Below, piece by piece: positions 1 through 10,241 of a stretch of 64,000 nucleotides of DNA. Under the pieces are notes generated by a model. It had not been told where the DNA came from, ran no database searches, and was given only the letters and a program-made list of their open reading frames with translations. A program made the translations under genes and the position numbers. The number at the start of each line of letters is the position of its first letter. The first letter of the stretch is position 1. The DNA comes from Chryseotalea sanaruensis (lineage in GTDB: Bacteria; Bacteroidota; Bacteroidia; Cytophagales; Cyclobacteriaceae). Where the stretch lies: positions 434,001-498,000 of the forward strand of contig NZ_BHXQ01000002.1 of assembly GCF_003990915.1 (NCBI RefSeq). Reading direction: 5' to 3'.

Positions 1-64
1 ATAAGTCTCAACAGCTACCTGAATTATTCTTGTGGCTTTAACTATATTCGTAAACCGCTATACA

Positions 65-1300
65 ATGCTTCATTTTTCCATTCGCCATAAGCTGCTCATT
101 TATTCACTCCTGATCCTTACATGGATAAATGCTCAGTCTCAAGTATCCAACCAAAAGGAAGAAGCAGCTACCCTTTTCGCTGCTGGGGAAAATGCTATGG
201 ATAACCATAATTGGAAAGAAGCACTAAGAACATTAAACCACTGTCTTGAAATCGATCCTGCTTTTGCTGATGCATACTATGCTCGTGGACTGGTTAAGGA
301 GCACTTTGAGCTATGGAATGAGGCTCTTACTGATTTCTCAATTCATTTAAGCTTTAAGCCTGATCATAACGAGGCAGTTTTTAAAAGAGCACAACTTCAC
401 TATCGACTTAAACATTATTCATTGGCCAAAGAAGACTTCCTGAATCTTCTATCACTTCCTGTTGGTGAAACCTCTACAGTTTTCTTTGAGCAAGGAAGTT
501 TTAAAGGAGGAGTCAACCAGATTTTCACTGCACAGGGAGGTAATAAGAAACGTATTTATAATTGGTTAGGCTTAACCGAGACTGCTCTTCATGAATATAC
601 TCGGGCACTAATATTCTTCGATTCTGCCATTCGTCTATCACCAAACGACCCTGATCTTTATGTAAATAAAGGAATTGCTCATGAAAAGAATGGTGAGTTT
701 AATAAAGCGAATTCTGCTTATGCTAAAGCATTGGAAATAAACCCAACACATGGACTAGCCTATTTTAATCTGCAGACACTTAGCTCAAAGCTTAATCAAA
801 CACCATCAACCAATTTACTTGACTCTGCTATTGCTCATAATTCAAACCTGCCTTATCCGTATGCCGAAAGGGGATATTTGTATTTAAAGAATGGAGAATA
901 TCGCCAAGCTTTGGTTGATTACAACCGTGCCATAGAGCTCAATCCCAAAGAAGCAGATTACTATTTAAACCGGGGAATCATTCATGAAAAACTCAAACAA
1001 TTTAAAGAAGCGTACAATGACTATTCCTTTGTAATTAAATTAGATGAAAGTTTGTCTTCTGCATGGTTAAACAGAGGTAATGTATTACTCAGGTTAAATA
1101 AAGAGAAGCTTGCTATTGAAGATTATAGTGCGGCAATAGCTTTTGAAAACGATTATGCTGCGGCCTACTACAATAGAGGCATTGCTTATTATCAATTGAA
1201 GCAATATGCAGAAGCTTGTAGTGATTTACGAATGGCAAAGCGCTTAGGCCAAGCGTTGTCTGAAGCACTTGAAAGAACGGTGTGTAGTGATAAGCCTTAA
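65..1300 (+). CDS. Secreted tetratricopeptide-repeat (TPR) protein
   Basis: A 411-residue protein with an N-terminal signal peptide ending near an AQSQ motif, followed by TPR units over most of its length. Repeat signatures such as ALRTLNHCLEIDPAFADAYY, ALVDYNRAIELNPKEADYY and AIEDYSAAIAFENDYAAAYY follow the W/LG-Y-A-F/Y-P pattern of TPR helices. The reading frame is open from a GTG at 32, but the ATG at 65 places a basic/hydrophobic signal sequence at the very N-terminus and is preferred. TPRs are protein-interaction scaffolds; no partner or enzymatic domain is visible. It is probably periplasmic or envelope-associated. The upstream neighbour is outside the window and the next gene lies 210 bp away, so it is probably not co-transcribed with the YceI gene. 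Confidence 0.85.
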   Translation: MLHFSIRHKLLIYSLLILTWINAQSQVSNQKEEAATLFAAGENAMDNHNWKEALRTLNHCLEIDPAFADAYYARGLVKEHFELWNEALTDFSIHLSFKPDHNEAVFKRAQLHYRLKHYSLAKEDFLNLLSLPVGETSTVFFEQGSFKGGVNQIFTAQGGNKKRIYNWLGLTETALHEYTRALIFFDSAIRLSPNDPDLYVNKGIAHEKNGEFNKANSAYAKALEINPTHGLAYFNLQTLSSKLNQTPSTNLLDSAIAHNSNLPYPYAERGYLYLKNGEYRQALVDYNRAIELNPKEADYYLNRGIIHEKLKQFKEAYNDYSFVIKLDESLSSAWLNRGNVLLRLNKEKLAIEDYSAAIAFENDYAAAYYNRGIAYYQLKQYAEACSDLRMAKRLGQALSEALERTVCSDKP

Positions 1301-1414
1301 TTTTTTATTAAGCCCCAAAAAGCTTTCTGCTGATTCATTCTGTCTTGTTAACACAGGTCTGATTCGTCTGGATAGACGCTTTTAGTGTGTGCGGTTGTGT
1401 TGGTCAGGTTTTTT

Positions 1415-1430
1415 CATGACAAAGATCATG
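1415..1430. promoter_or_regulatory. CRP/FNR-family-like palindromic operator
   Basis: CATGA-N6-TCATG is a perfect dyad with the half-site spacing of the CRP/FNR superfamily (TGA-N6-TCA core; FNR itself TTGAT-N4-ATCAA). It sits 96 bp before the preferred YceI start at 1511. An activator centred here (1422.5) at -41.5 would put transcription start near 1464. Assigning it to a regulator class is inference; no such regulator is encoded in the window. Confidence 0.45.
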
Positions 1431-1437
1431 TTGTTCA

Positions 1438-1465
1438 CTAAGTAGCATCAATCTATGCTACTTAG
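1438..1465. repeat. Perfect 10-bp inverted repeat with 8-nt loop
   Basis: CTAAGTAGCA and TGCTACTTAG are exact reverse complements separated by 8 nt, located between the CRP/FNR-like dyad and the YceI gene start. With no T-run after it, it is not an obvious terminator. It could be a second operator or a stabilising hairpin in the 5' leader. Confidence 0.6.
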
Positions 1466-1510
1466 GACTGGCGTAATCTTGTCATGCAATTACACACAAA
1501 CACACACAAT

Positions 1511-2095
1511 ATGAGAACACAAACTAATTTTTTCGCAAAAGCACGCACGACCGCGACTTTCGCTTTGCTGCTCTCTCTGGTCGTTTCCGGATTCGCACAA
1601 GATGTTTACAAAACACAGAAAGCAAGTGTCTCCATTAAAGGCACTTCTACCATGCACGATTGGGAAATGAAGAGTGAAGCATTCAGCTGTCAATCATCTT
1701 TCACACTCGATAACAATAAAGTAAGCGGTGTAAAGTCTTTATCACTTTCCATTCCTGTTCAAACCTTAAAAAGCGGCAAGGGTGCAATGGATAAAAATGC
1801 ATACTCTGCTTTAAAGGCCGAAAGCCATAAGCAAATATCTTACACCATCAGCTCTACAAAGCTGGTTAGCGACAAATTGATTTGCACTGGTAATCTTACC
1901 ATAGCTGGTGTAACTAAACCCATGGATGTTGAGACTATCTGTTCTGTAAATGCGGACAACACGATAGCATGCAAAACAATCAAGAGTTTTAAAATGAGTG
2001 AATTCAAAGTTGAACCTCCCTCATTTATGTTCGGCTCCGTTACAACGGGCGATGAAATCACCCTTGAATTCAACCTTACCTTCAAAAAAATATAA
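1511..2095 (+). CDS. YceI-family periplasmic lipocalin-like protein
   Basis: A 194-residue protein with a signal peptide (hydrophobic ATFALLLSLVVSGFAQ, cleavage after FAQ) and a YceI domain. The domain is seen as KASVSIKGTSTMHDWEMKSE at the N-terminus of the mature protein, then LTIAGVTKPMDVE and a C-terminal EITLEFNLTFKK strand. YceI proteins form a lipocalin-like barrel that binds isoprenoids or amphiphilic ligands in the periplasm. The frame opens at an ATG at 1484, but the ATG at 1511 gives a compact signal peptide. It lies 30 bp before a beta-barrel outer-membrane protein gene and one gene away from a second YceI protein, suggesting one transcription unit under the upstream palindromes. 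The ligand cannot be told from the sequence. Confidence 0.85.
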   Translation: MRTQTNFFAKARTTATFALLLSLVVSGFAQDVYKTQKASVSIKGTSTMHDWEMKSEAFSCQSSFTLDNNKVSGVKSLSLSIPVQTLKSGKGAMDKNAYSALKAESHKQISYTISSTKLVSDKLICTGNLTIAGVTKPMDVETICSVNADNTIACKTIKSFKMSEFKVEPPSFMFGSVTTGDEITLEFNLTFKKI

Positions 2096-2125
2096 TCTTC
2101 AATTAAACTTTAACCTTAATTATTT

Positions 2126-3634
2126 ATGAAAACTATGATTTCCCGACTAAGCTCAATCATGATGATGGGTTTACTTTTTCTGGCGGGTACTGCCTTTGCG
2201 CAACAATCTGCCATACAATACTGGCGCCCCTACGACCAACGTGGTGTCAATATGTTCGAAACTTCTAAAAATGATACTGTCGTTTTTGAAGGTCTTAAAG
2301 TAAGATTTGGTGCTGGCTTTACCCAAGGCTATCAGAGCATGAAGCACAGCAACAGTGCGCGAGCTATCCTTAACGCAACAGGTGCTCCTACGTATACCGA
2401 AACTGCACCAGGTTCCGGCATATTCAACAATCCCGCGAACATTACTATTGCCAAAAACCCCAATGTTTCCGGGGGTTACATTGTCACTAATACTACAACC
2501 AGTGCAACAACTGCTTATGTCAACGCCAATCAATTGTATGCAATGAGTGGTGGTTTTCCACTTGCTCAAGCAAATCTTAATATTGATGTTCAGCTGGCTG
2601 ATGGCATAAGTCTAAACCTTGTTTCTTATATGTCTTCTCACCACCACAATGAGTTTTGGGTTAAAGGTGGTTATTTAAAAATCGATAAGGTTGGTTTCTT
2701 AAACAGTGAATTCTTCGACAACATCTGGAAGAACCTTACTTTGAAAGTAGGTCACATGGAAGTGAACTATGGTGATGCGCACTTCCGTAGAAGTGATGGC
2801 GGTCATACACTTCAAAATCCTTGGATAGAAAACAACATCATGGATGCGTTTACTACTGAGATTGGTGCTGAGCTATACTGGCAGAAAAATGGCATACTCT
2901 TAATGGGTGCTTTCACTGATGGTGAAATACAAGGTAACATTTCAGATCCTCCACTACCAGGTGCAAAACGCAAACCATCACTTTATGGCAAAGTTGGTTA
3001 CGACAAACAAATAAATGATGATCTACGTGTACGTTTAACTGGTTCCATATACACAACAAAATCTTCTGCTAGTAACACTATCTTCGGTGGTGACCGCACA
3101 GGCTCTAACTACTTATTTGTAACAGACAACACTGCTGCAACCATTACTACAGCTTATACATCTGGTCGCTTTAACCCTGGTTACCGCGATAATGTAACGG
3201 CCTACATGTTCAACCCCTTTGTAAAATTCGGTGGCCTTGAGTTCTTCGGTACTTATGAATACGCCTTCGGTAAAAATGCACTTGAAAATGGTGAAGGTTC
3301 TGCATGGGGATCTGAGGACTATGACAACCGTCAAACTCATCAAACTGCAGCCGAATTACTTTACCGCTTTGGTAAAAACGAAAATTTGTACATCGGTGGT
3401 CGTTACATCAAAGTAAGCTCTGTTCTACCTTTCGGACAATCTGCTGGTAACGCTGGAACACGCACACCAATTACAATCGACCGTACCTCTATCGGTGCTG
3501 GCTGGTTTATCACACGCAACGTGTTGGTGAAAGGTGAGTATGTAAATCAAAACTATGATGGCTACCCTACTACCGAAAGATTGTCTGGTGCTAACTTCAA
3601 AGGTTTTGTAGTACAAGGAGCTATCTCCTTCTAA
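2126..3634 (+). CDS. Outer-membrane beta-barrel (porin-like) protein
   Basis: 502 residues with signal peptide MKTMISRLSSIMMMGLLFLA...AFAQ. The mature chain alternates hydrophobic and polar residues in short amphipathic strands with many aromatic girdle residues (NLTLKVGHMEVNYGD, AELYWQKNGILLMGAF, KFGGLEFFGTYEYAFG, ENLYIGGRYIKVSS) and ends in phenylalanine, as outer-membrane barrels do. It resembles phosphate-selective/DcaP-type porins or Bacteroidota beta-barrel proteins in general form, but I cannot name a substrate. There is no TonB box or plug domain, so it is not a TonB-dependent transporter. It is flanked by two YceI-family genes on the same strand and closed by a strong hairpin at 3657-3690. 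Delivery of a YceI-bound amphiphile through this barrel is inference. Confidence 0.75.
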   Translation: MKTMISRLSSIMMMGLLFLAGTAFAQQSAIQYWRPYDQRGVNMFETSKNDTVVFEGLKVRFGAGFTQGYQSMKHSNSARAILNATGAPTYTETAPGSGIFNNPANITIAKNPNVSGGYIVTNTTTSATTAYVNANQLYAMSGGFPLAQANLNIDVQLADGISLNLVSYMSSHHHNEFWVKGGYLKIDKVGFLNSEFFDNIWKNLTLKVGHMEVNYGDAHFRRSDGGHTLQNPWIENNIMDAFTTEIGAELYWQKNGILLMGAFTDGEIQGNISDPPLPGAKRKPSLYGKVGYDKQINDDLRVRLTGSIYTTKSSASNTIFGGDRTGSNYLFVTDNTAATITTAYTSGRFNPGYRDNVTAYMFNPFVKFGGLEFFGTYEYAFGKNALENGEGSAWGSEDYDNRQTHQTAAELLYRFGKNENLYIGGRYIKVSSVLPFGQSAGNAGTRTPITIDRTSIGAGWFITRNVLVKGEYVNQNYDGYPTTERLSGANFKGFVVQGAISF

Positions 3635-3656
3635 GTTCAAGTAAACTCAAAATAAT

Positions 3657-3690
3657 AAAGTTCCGGTTGATAGTATCAACCGGAACTTTT
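3657..3690 (+). terminator. Rho-independent terminator after the barrel gene
   Basis: 14-bp perfect arms AAAGTTCCGGTTGA and TCAACCGGAACTTT with a 5-nt loop, followed by TTCATTTTT. It lies between the beta-barrel gene and the second YceI gene, so the latter may depend on read-through or on its own promoter. Confidence 0.75.
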
Positions 3691-3722
3691 CATTTTTAAG
3701 AAGTTGTTCTACCTTAGTGATT

Positions 3723-4334
3723 ATGCAACGCCTTATCTTCATTGCCTTTCTTTTTTTGTTTGCCTCATTCCGCAATGACGAACCCACGCCTTATCTAATC
3801 CATAAGCTCATTGTTCAGCCCAGCAGTACACTTACTATCGATGGCAAAACCAATGTTAACTCCTTTCGTTGTGCCATAACACAATATACAGGACGCGATA
3901 CGCTTATAATACACGAGGGAAGCCCATTGCGTAAACCCCTTTTTGTTAAGGGCAAGGTTTCCTTGCAAGCCTCTCGTTTTGACTGCGGTATGCAAATGAT
4001 GACGAATGATTTTAATACCACGCTTAAATCAAAACAATATCCTTACATCGTTATTGATTTTAAATCTTTTGAACACCTGCCCGATTACAGTAAAACAGAA
4101 GATAAATTCACTGGTACCATGACCATCTCTTTGGGTGGTGTTACTAAAGTTGTGGATGTGTTGTGTTCTATACAAACCAAATCAACAGGCCACATTCACC
4201 TAAGTGGCGGTAGACCTTTTCTGTTTTCAGATTTTAACCTGGAACCTCCGGATAAAATGATGGGCTTAATCAAAATTCAGCAAGAACTAATGGTTCAATT
4301 TAATCTGGTTTTATTATTGGACAACCATGGTTAG
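3723..4334 (+). CDS. Second YceI-like protein
   Basis: 203 residues. A hydrophobic N-terminus (MQRLIFIAFLFLFASF) serves as signal or anchor. The YceI-type fold is suggested by KLIVQPSSTLTIDGKTNVNS near the start, GTMTISLGGVTKVVDV in the middle and a final strand QQELMVQFNLVLLL. It also shares the DFNLEPPDKMMG segment with the paralogue at 1511-2095, which has EFKVEPPSFMFG at the same place. This pairing supports paralogy within one locus. A GTG at 3717 is also in frame, but the ATG at 3723 is preferred. The gene converges on the TSUP gene: the four bases TTAG at 4331-4334 contain both stop codons. Confidence 0.75.
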   Translation: MQRLIFIAFLFLFASFRNDEPTPYLIHKLIVQPSSTLTIDGKTNVNSFRCAITQYTGRDTLIIHEGSPLRKPLFVKGKVSLQASRFDCGMQMMTNDFNTTLKSKQYPYIVIDFKSFEHLPDYSKTEDKFTGTMTISLGGVTKVVDVLCSIQTKSTGHIHLSGGRPFLFSDFNLEPPDKMMGLIKIQQELMVQFNLVLLLDNHG

Positions 4335-5110
4335 CTAAAAACATCAAAAGCAAAACGCACAATCGTTGCGCAAACAATCAATAAGAAAAATATTCTGATA
4401 AACTGGTTGCCTTTGAGCAATGCAAAACGAGTGCCCACAAAACCTCCCAGCATATTACAAGCCGCCATTGGAATAGCTAGTTCAATTAAGAAATGACCAG
4501 TGAAGGCAAAGTATAGAATAGAGGCTGCGTTAGTGGCAAGGTTAACAGATTTAGCATGAGCGCTGGCATGCATAAAGTCAAAACCCAATACACTGATAAA
4601 CATCAACACTAAAAAACTGCCTGTACCGGGACCTATAAAACCATCATAAAAGCCTATGACTATTCCTGCTGTAATCCCACGAAAGAGCGAGTTTGAAAAA
4701 CTTAAATCTTTTTCCTCATGCTGACCAAAATTCTTTTTTGTATAGGTGTAGATGGCCACGGCAATCAGTGCCAATAGAATAATGGGTTTAAAAGCTTCGT
4801 TGCTTATTTCTGTTACAAGCCTTAAGCCCAGCATGGCCGCACAAAAAGCGGATATGGCAATCCAAAGCAGCAGTTTCCATTTAATCTCAACATGCTTTGC
4901 ATATTGATACAAAGAAACAGCAGTGCCCGAAAAAGATGGCAGCTTAGTCGTGCCCAACAAAGTGGCGACAGGATAATTCGGAAAAACCATAAATAATACA
5001 GGCGTTTGAATTAATCCTCCACCTCCTACAATAGCATCGATAAAACCAGCAGCAAAAGAAGCGAAACAGACAATGATAACAGCTCCCGTTTCATCTATTA
5101 ATAGATCCAT
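4331..5110 (-). CDS. TSUP-family (TauE/SafE, YfcA-like) membrane transporter
   Basis: 259-residue polytopic membrane protein with the TSUP signature: an N-terminal FAAGFIDAIVGGGGLIQTP segment (glycine-rich loop after helix 1), then a second half repeating the pattern as GIVIGFYDGFIGPGTGSFLV. The family exports small organo-sulfur or organic anions such as sulfite and sulfoacetate; the substrate here is unknown. About eight membrane helices can be read. It starts 21 bp after the end of the DUF4153 gene on the same strand, so the two may form an operon. Confidence 0.88.
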   Translation of the reverse strand: MDLLIDETGAVIIVCFASFAAGFIDAIVGGGGLIQTPVLFMVFPNYPVATLLGTTKLPSFSGTAVSLYQYAKHVEIKWKLLLWIAISAFCAAMLGLRLVTEISNEAFKPIILLALIAVAIYTYTKKNFGQHEEKDLSFSNSLFRGITAGIVIGFYDGFIGPGTGSFLVLMFISVLGFDFMHASAHAKSVNLATNAASILYFAFTGHFLIELAIPMAACNMLGGFVGTRFALLKGNQFIRIFFLLIVCATIVRFAFDVFS

Positions 5111-5131
5111 CCTATTTACTTAAATATGAAT

Positions 5132-6886
5132 CTACTTTAGTAGAAGGAAACCTTGTAGGTTACTAATTTTTCTATCAGTTGTGTCTTTCTCATAATTTAT
5201 CTGACGAATAATTAGTTTAGCTTGTTGACTATTCTGATTGATATTAATCGTAAGTTGATCTGTATCCATTTTGTTTCGAGTTTCAGCTTCTTCCAGCACC
5301 TCTATATTTTTAAAAACATTTAATAAGTCGATTTCATATAGGGTGTCGCCTATTTGAATCCTCACCATATCACCATCTTGTTCAATTGTTGATCCCCCAA
5401 TTCTTGAATTATACCAGCTGATCGAAAACATCCTTGAGTAGCCTTCAATTAAAAAATCACTTGCTCCTGTTGATGCTTGGTAGTACTCAGTAAAATTATT
5501 CTTGTTTCTTGAATAGTACGACTTTAAACCCAGTTCTCTTCTCAACAATTCGGTGCCCGCATATCGTTTTGTGTATCTATTTTTAATGGTGTCTCGCTTT
5601 GCAATCGAGTCGTTCAACGATTGAGGCAGTATAGTTCGTAATGAAGCTGCTCCATAGCGCTCTGTCATAAAACGTAACTGAGTAATTGTTTCATTGCCTA
5701 TACTATCCGGAATACTACTTGGCATGGGCTCAAGTTTATCGTCCTTCCAGCTACCCTGATCTTTAAAAAGATTAATCAGCCTATTGCGTTGTGAGTTTTC
5801 GGAAACGGAAGATGCGCTTTGTGGCCCCCATGCACTTAACAATGCTAAAACAGCTAGTGAAAAGGGTATAATTTTTATATTCTGCTGTTTTGAAAATAAA
5901 AAGTATAGCGTAATTCCTGTTAACCATGCTGCTAACACAAGTACAACATAGCGAAGCTCTGTTATGCCATAACTTTGAATGCGTACTACAATAGCCAAAC
6001 ATAATAATGGCAAGAGTGGCACCATTAAAATATAAAACAAACGACTATAGTTCTTAATCCAATTGTTGCCTTCACTGTGTCTTACGGGGTGCACCAGAAG
6101 AATTGATAATATCCCATAAACTGCATATCCTAATATTAACCAAGAGATAACGCCTTTAGGCAATGACCATTCAAGTAGTACTTTTCCCTCGTATAATAAA
6201 ATAATGCAGAGGTAAATGGTCGCGAGCGGTATTAAAACGTACTGTGTGAAAATCTTTAATCCCTTAGGATAATCTTGTTGTAAATTTTCAAAATGGGTTG
6301 GAACACCCGCTAAAAAGAACACTGTATTGAAGAGACCTGCAATGACAACAAATAAGCGCAGGTAAATTTTTGAATCGAGATCTAAATCAAACAGAAAGTC
6401 GGTACTGCCAATGGCTATACATAAACCAATGTATAATACTCCGGAATACAAGCCCGCTGTAAGTATCCTTATAAATAATTGCTTATTGTATTCCCAAAAA
6501 GCTTCTATGCTGGTTTTAGGTGCAAAGGATACAAGTAAGTGAAATGCCACAATTAAAAAGCTATATCGAATTATACTTGTTTCTGCTTCTATTGGTGCTA
6601 GTATAAACCAACATAATACCAGCAATAATGCACCAAGGGTTTGTGTAATGGCACGCTTAGCTCTGGTGAAAGAATAACTCTCTGCCATTACGGTTAGCGA
6701 TAAGAAAAGTGCTAAACCCAATACAGCGCATAAAATGAGGCGAAGCACCTGATCATCTGCATTGTCCTGCTCTATCTGCCACAGCAGAAGGCTTGTTCCA
6801 ATTAATGCACAAAAAATTTCTAATGGGAAACGAAATATTGTTTGAGTGGTCGCTTCTTTAATTCGGGTTAATGATGGCCATTTCAT
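5132..6886 (-). CDS. DUF4153-domain polytopic membrane protein
   Basis: 584 residues. The first ~370 hold about ten or more hydrophobic helices with the DUF4153-like layout, including the conserved-looking FWEYNKQLFIRILTAGLYSG and NTVFFLAGVPTHFE stretches. The C-terminal ~200 residues form a soluble, mostly polar region (NRYTKRYAGTELLRRELGL, DGDMVRIQIGDTLYEIDLLN) after the last helix. The function of DUF4153 is not known. It is divergent from the large BNR protein at 6997 and upstream of the TSUP transporter gene. The start MKWPSLTRIKEATTQ puts a short amphipathic helix before the first membrane segment. Confidence 0.75.
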   Translation of the reverse strand: MKWPSLTRIKEATTQTIFRFPLEIFCALIGTSLLLWQIEQDNADDQVLRLILCAVLGLALFLSLTVMAESYSFTRAKRAITQTLGALLLVLCWFILAPIEAETSIIRYSFLIVAFHLLVSFAPKTSIEAFWEYNKQLFIRILTAGLYSGVLYIGLCIAIGSTDFLFDLDLDSKIYLRLFVVIAGLFNTVFFLAGVPTHFENLQQDYPKGLKIFTQYVLIPLATIYLCIILLYEGKVLLEWSLPKGVISWLILGYAVYGILSILLVHPVRHSEGNNWIKNYSRLFYILMVPLLPLLCLAIVVRIQSYGITELRYVVLVLAAWLTGITLYFLFSKQQNIKIIPFSLAVLALLSAWGPQSASSVSENSQRNRLINLFKDQGSWKDDKLEPMPSSIPDSIGNETITQLRFMTERYGAASLRTILPQSLNDSIAKRDTIKNRYTKRYAGTELLRRELGLKSYYSRNKNNFTEYYQASTGASDFLIEGYSRMFSISWYNSRIGGSTIEQDGDMVRIQIGDTLYEIDLLNVFKNIEVLEEAETRNKMDTDQLTININQNSQQAKLIIRQINYEKDTTDRKISNLQGFLLLK

Positions 6887-6996
6887 TTTCGGTCAGTTTT
6901 TAATAAAGCTAATCTGGTTAAGATTCATTTTAAAGGTATGCTTTTACTATCTCTGTTAGAAATACTTTTTATCTTTCATGACTAATCCATAAACCT

Positions 6997-9900
6997 ATGC
7001 GTAAAATTTTTCCTTTCCTGTTCATTTGTTTCGGTCTTGTGTTTTCTCTTGAGGCGCAGCGCACCAAGAATGCAACAGCAGCCAAAACAACTACTGTTGA
7101 TAATACCGCAAACCTTAATGACTATTTAAAACCCGTTAAGTGGAGAAACATCGGTCCATTCAGAGGAGGGCGATCTGTTGCCGCTACAGGAGTTGTGGGT
7201 GATAATAATACCTACTACATGGGCACAACCGGTGGTGGTTTGTGGAAAACGGAAGATATGGGTGTGCAGTGGAAAAATATTTCTGACGGTTTCTTTAAAA
7301 CAGGTTCTGTTGGCGCTGTTGCTGTTGCCGAAAGCGATGCTAACGTAGTTTACGTAGGTATGGGTGAACATGCAGTGCGCGGAGTTATGACACATCATGG
7401 CGATGGTGTTTATAAATCTACTGATGCTGGCATGACATGGAAAAAAATGGGGCTTGATTTAACACAGCATATTGCTCGTATCGTAATTGATCCTAAAAAC
7501 CCTAACATTGTTTTGGTTGCTGCGCAAGGTCCTCTCTATGGCAATTCACCCGACAGAGGTGTTTATAAAACTACTGATGGTGGTGAGACATGGAAGAAAG
7601 TTTTATATGTAGATGATAAAAGTGGTTGTGTAGAACTCTCCATGGATGCCAGCAATTCTCGCATTTTATATGCTGCTATGAATGAATATGGTCGCTTACC
7701 ATGGAAAGTAATCAGTGGTGGTAAAGGAAGTGGTTTGTACAAATCAACTGATGGTGGAGAAACCTGGAATAAAATACAAAAAGGTTTACCGGAGGAGTTG
7801 GGTAAAATGGCTGTAGCGGTAGCTCCTTCCAATTCAGAATTGGTTTATGTTCTGCTGGAGAGTAATACAGAAAAGCGATCCGGGGGACTTTTTGTTTCCC
7901 GTAATGGAGGTGAAAGCTGGAGTCGTGTTTCTTCAGATGCCCGGTTAACGCAGCGTGCTTGGTACTACATCGAATTATTTGTAGATCCCAATGATGAATA
8001 TATGCTTTATGTTATGAGTGCTCCTGCTTTGCGGTCTATTGATGGCGGTAAAACATGGGAAGATATTTCTAACACCCATGGTGACTATCACAACCTGTGG
8101 ATCAATCCGAAAAATTCAAAGAATATGATTGTAGCGGATGACGGTGGTGCTGCCATTACTTTTAATCGCGGACAGACCTGGTCGTCACAAAATATTTTTC
8201 CTACAGCACAATTCTATCGTATCAATGTCGATAATATGTTCCCCTATAATATTTACGCTGGTCAGCAAGATAATTCCAGTGTGCGCATAGCCAGTCGTGA
8301 GTTGGGTAGCGGTGGTATTACCACTGCCAGCTGGACTTACTCCGCAGGTGGTGAGAGTGCTTTCCTTGCCTTCGACCCAAATGATCCTCGCTATGTACTT
8401 GGTGGAAGCTACCAAGGCACGATAGAAGTACTAGATACTAAAGCCAGTGCCGCCACTAACATTATGGCGGCACCGCACCAATACCTGGGCATGGATGCTA
8501 AAGACATCAAGTATCGTTTCAATTGGAATGCACCAATCATCTGGTCGAAGCACGAGGCCAATACTTATTATCATGGTGCTCAGTATTTGTTAAAAACCAG
8601 CGACATGGGTTTAACCTGGAGAGAGGTTTCGCCTGATTTAACAAGAAATGAAAAAGTCAAGCAAGGAAAAGGTGGTGGCCCATACACAAATGAAGCTGTT
8701 GGTGCAGAAAATTATGGAACCTTGAGTTACGTAATCGAATCTCCCCAGGAAAAGGGAGTGATCTGGACTGGTAGTGATGATGGTTATGTACACATTACGC
8801 GTGATGGTGGTGCCAGCTGGCAAAATGTAACCCCTGTTGGTCTGCAAGAATGTCTAATCAATGCTATAGAAGTTTCTCCGCACAATCCCGCTACGGCATA
8901 CATTGCCACCACGCGCTACAAGTTTAATGACCACACGCCTGGTTTGTATAAAACTACAGACTATGGTAAAAGCTGGACGAAGATTTCCAACGGCATTCCG
9001 ACAAATGCATTTACACGTGTTGTTCGTGAAGACGATGTTCGCAAAGATCTTCTCTTTGCTGGTACTGAAATTGGTGTGTTCGTTTCTTACAATGGAGGTA
9101 CCAGCTGGTCTCCTTTCCAATTGAATTTGCCTATTACACCGATCACGGATTTGCGCATTCATCAAAACGATTTGATTGCCGCCACTTCTGGTCGCTCGTT
9201 TTGGATTTTGGATGATCTCAGTCTTGTGCGTCAATATAATGTTAATAGTTCAGGTTTAGTCGTTTACAAACCTGAGTCTGCTGTATTGGCTAACGGTGGT
9301 AGTGAGTTAGATAAAACTAACCTTGACTTCAATGGCATGAATCCATACCGCGGTGTAAACCCCGCCAATGGTATTGTTATATATTATAACTTACCTGAGA
9401 TTAAAGAAAAAGCCATTGTTAATCTGGAGATTAAAGATGCTTCAGGAAATATTGTGCGTTCCTTCTCGTCAATTCCAGATTCAACTTATCAGGAATATGA
9501 CAGCGCGCCTCCTGCTGATCCGGTATTACCAAAAAATAAAGGACTAAACCGTTTTGTTTGGAACATGCGCTATCCTACTATGACCGGTATTCCTAACGTC
9601 TATATTGAGAGCAGTTTCAGAGGACACAAAGCTGTACCCGGAAAATATACCGTAACCATTAAGGCGGGTGAGTCAACTGCTAATGCTGAGTTTGAGATTT
9701 TAGCTAATCCACTTTATAATATTGATGCACGCACCTATCAGCAGTATCATACGGTAATGAGTGAAATGGAAAGTGAGTTGAATAAAATGCATAAGATGGT
9801 TAATACACTTTATAATAAACAAGTGCAGATTAATAAGCTATTGGCTTCCGTTAACCTTAGTGCTGAACTTAAAAAAGATGGTTTGGCTTTAGTAGAAAAA

Positions 9901-10179
9901 ATAAAGGCGTGGGATGAGGAAATGATTCAACGCAAATCGCTTGCTTATGATGACGTTGAGAACTTCCCTAATAAATTCACTGCAAATTATCTGTTTATGA
10001 TTAACCTAACCGAAAGTGATTTGCCGCGTGTTAATCAACCTTCTCTCGACAGACAAAAAGAATTGAATGCACAATGGAAGGTTCTTCAAAGTACTGGTAC
10101 CGATTTGTTAGAAAAAGAGATTCCTGCTTTAAATGAAAAACTTTGGAAAGCAGGGATTGGAAGTATCTGGGAAAAATAA
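6997..10179 (+). CDS. Secreted BNR/Asp-box (sortilin/VPS10-type) beta-propeller protein
   Basis: 1060 residues with a signal peptide ([20 protein letters not shown]). At least nine Asp-box motifs of the S/T-x-D-x-G-x-T/S-W type are present: [88 protein letters not shown] and [11 protein letters not shown]. These build the beta-propellers of sortilin-like and glycosidase-related proteins. The N-terminal segment [19 protein letters not shown] is typical of the Bacteroidota VPS10-like family often labelled glycosyl hydrolase, although no catalytic residues can be assigned. After about residue 800 comes a beta-sandwich-like region ([16 protein letters not shown]) and a helical C-terminus. It is probably exported to the periplasm or surface. 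A strong hairpin follows it. Confidence 0.85.
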   Translation: MRKIFPFLFICFGLVFSLEAQRTKNATAAKTTTVDNTANLNDYLKPVKWRNIGPFRGGRSVAATGVVGDNNTYYMGTTGGGLWKTEDMGVQWKNISDGFFKTGSVGAVAVAESDANVVYVGMGEHAVRGVMTHHGDGVYKSTDAGMTWKKMGLDLTQHIARIVIDPKNPNIVLVAAQGPLYGNSPDRGVYKTTDGGETWKKVLYVDDKSGCVELSMDASNSRILYAAMNEYGRLPWKVISGGKGSGLYKSTDGGETWNKIQKGLPEELGKMAVAVAPSNSELVYVLLESNTEKRSGGLFVSRNGGESWSRVSSDARLTQRAWYYIELFVDPNDEYMLYVMSAPALRSIDGGKTWEDISNTHGDYHNLWINPKNSKNMIVADDGGAAITFNRGQTWSSQNIFPTAQFYRINVDNMFPYNIYAGQQDNSSVRIASRELGSGGITTASWTYSAGGESAFLAFDPNDPRYVLGGSYQGTIEVLDTKASAATNIMAAPHQYLGMDAKDIKYRFNWNAPIIWSKHEANTYYHGAQYLLKTSDMGLTWREVSPDLTRNEKVKQGKGGGPYTNEAVGAENYGTLSYVIESPQEKGVIWTGSDDGYVHITRDGGASWQNVTPVGLQECLINAIEVSPHNPATAYIATTRYKFNDHTPGLYKTTDYGKSWTKISNGIPTNAFTRVVREDDVRKDLLFAGTEIGVFVSYNGGTSWSPFQLNLPITPITDLRIHQNDLIAATSGRSFWILDDLSLVRQYNVNSSGLVVYKPESAVLANGGSELDKTNLDFNGMNPYRGVNPANGIVIYYNLPEIKEKAIVNLEIKDASGNIVRSFSSIPDSTYQEYDSAPPADPVLPKNKGLNRFVWNMRYPTMTGIPNVYIESSFRGHKAVPGKYTVTIKAGESTANAEFEILANPLYNIDARTYQQYHTVMSEMESELNKMHKMVNTLYNKQVQINKLLASVNLSAELKKDGLALVEKIKAWDEEMIQRKSLAYDDVENFPNKFTANYLFMINLTESDLPRVNQPSLDRQKELNAQWKVLQSTGTDLLEKEIPALNEKLWKAGIGSIWEK

Positions 10180-10194
10180 AATGATTTAGATTTT

Positions 10195-10241
10195 AATAAA
10201 GGCATTTGCTGAAGAAATTTCATTCCGCAAATGCCTTTATT
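10195..10241. terminator. Bidirectional rho-independent terminator
   Basis: 15-bp perfect arms (AATAAAGGCATTTGC / GCAAATGCCTTTATT) with a 17-nt loop, followed by TTTTTT on the plus strand. It lies between the convergent BNR and DUF3999 genes and can serve both. Confidence 0.85.
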
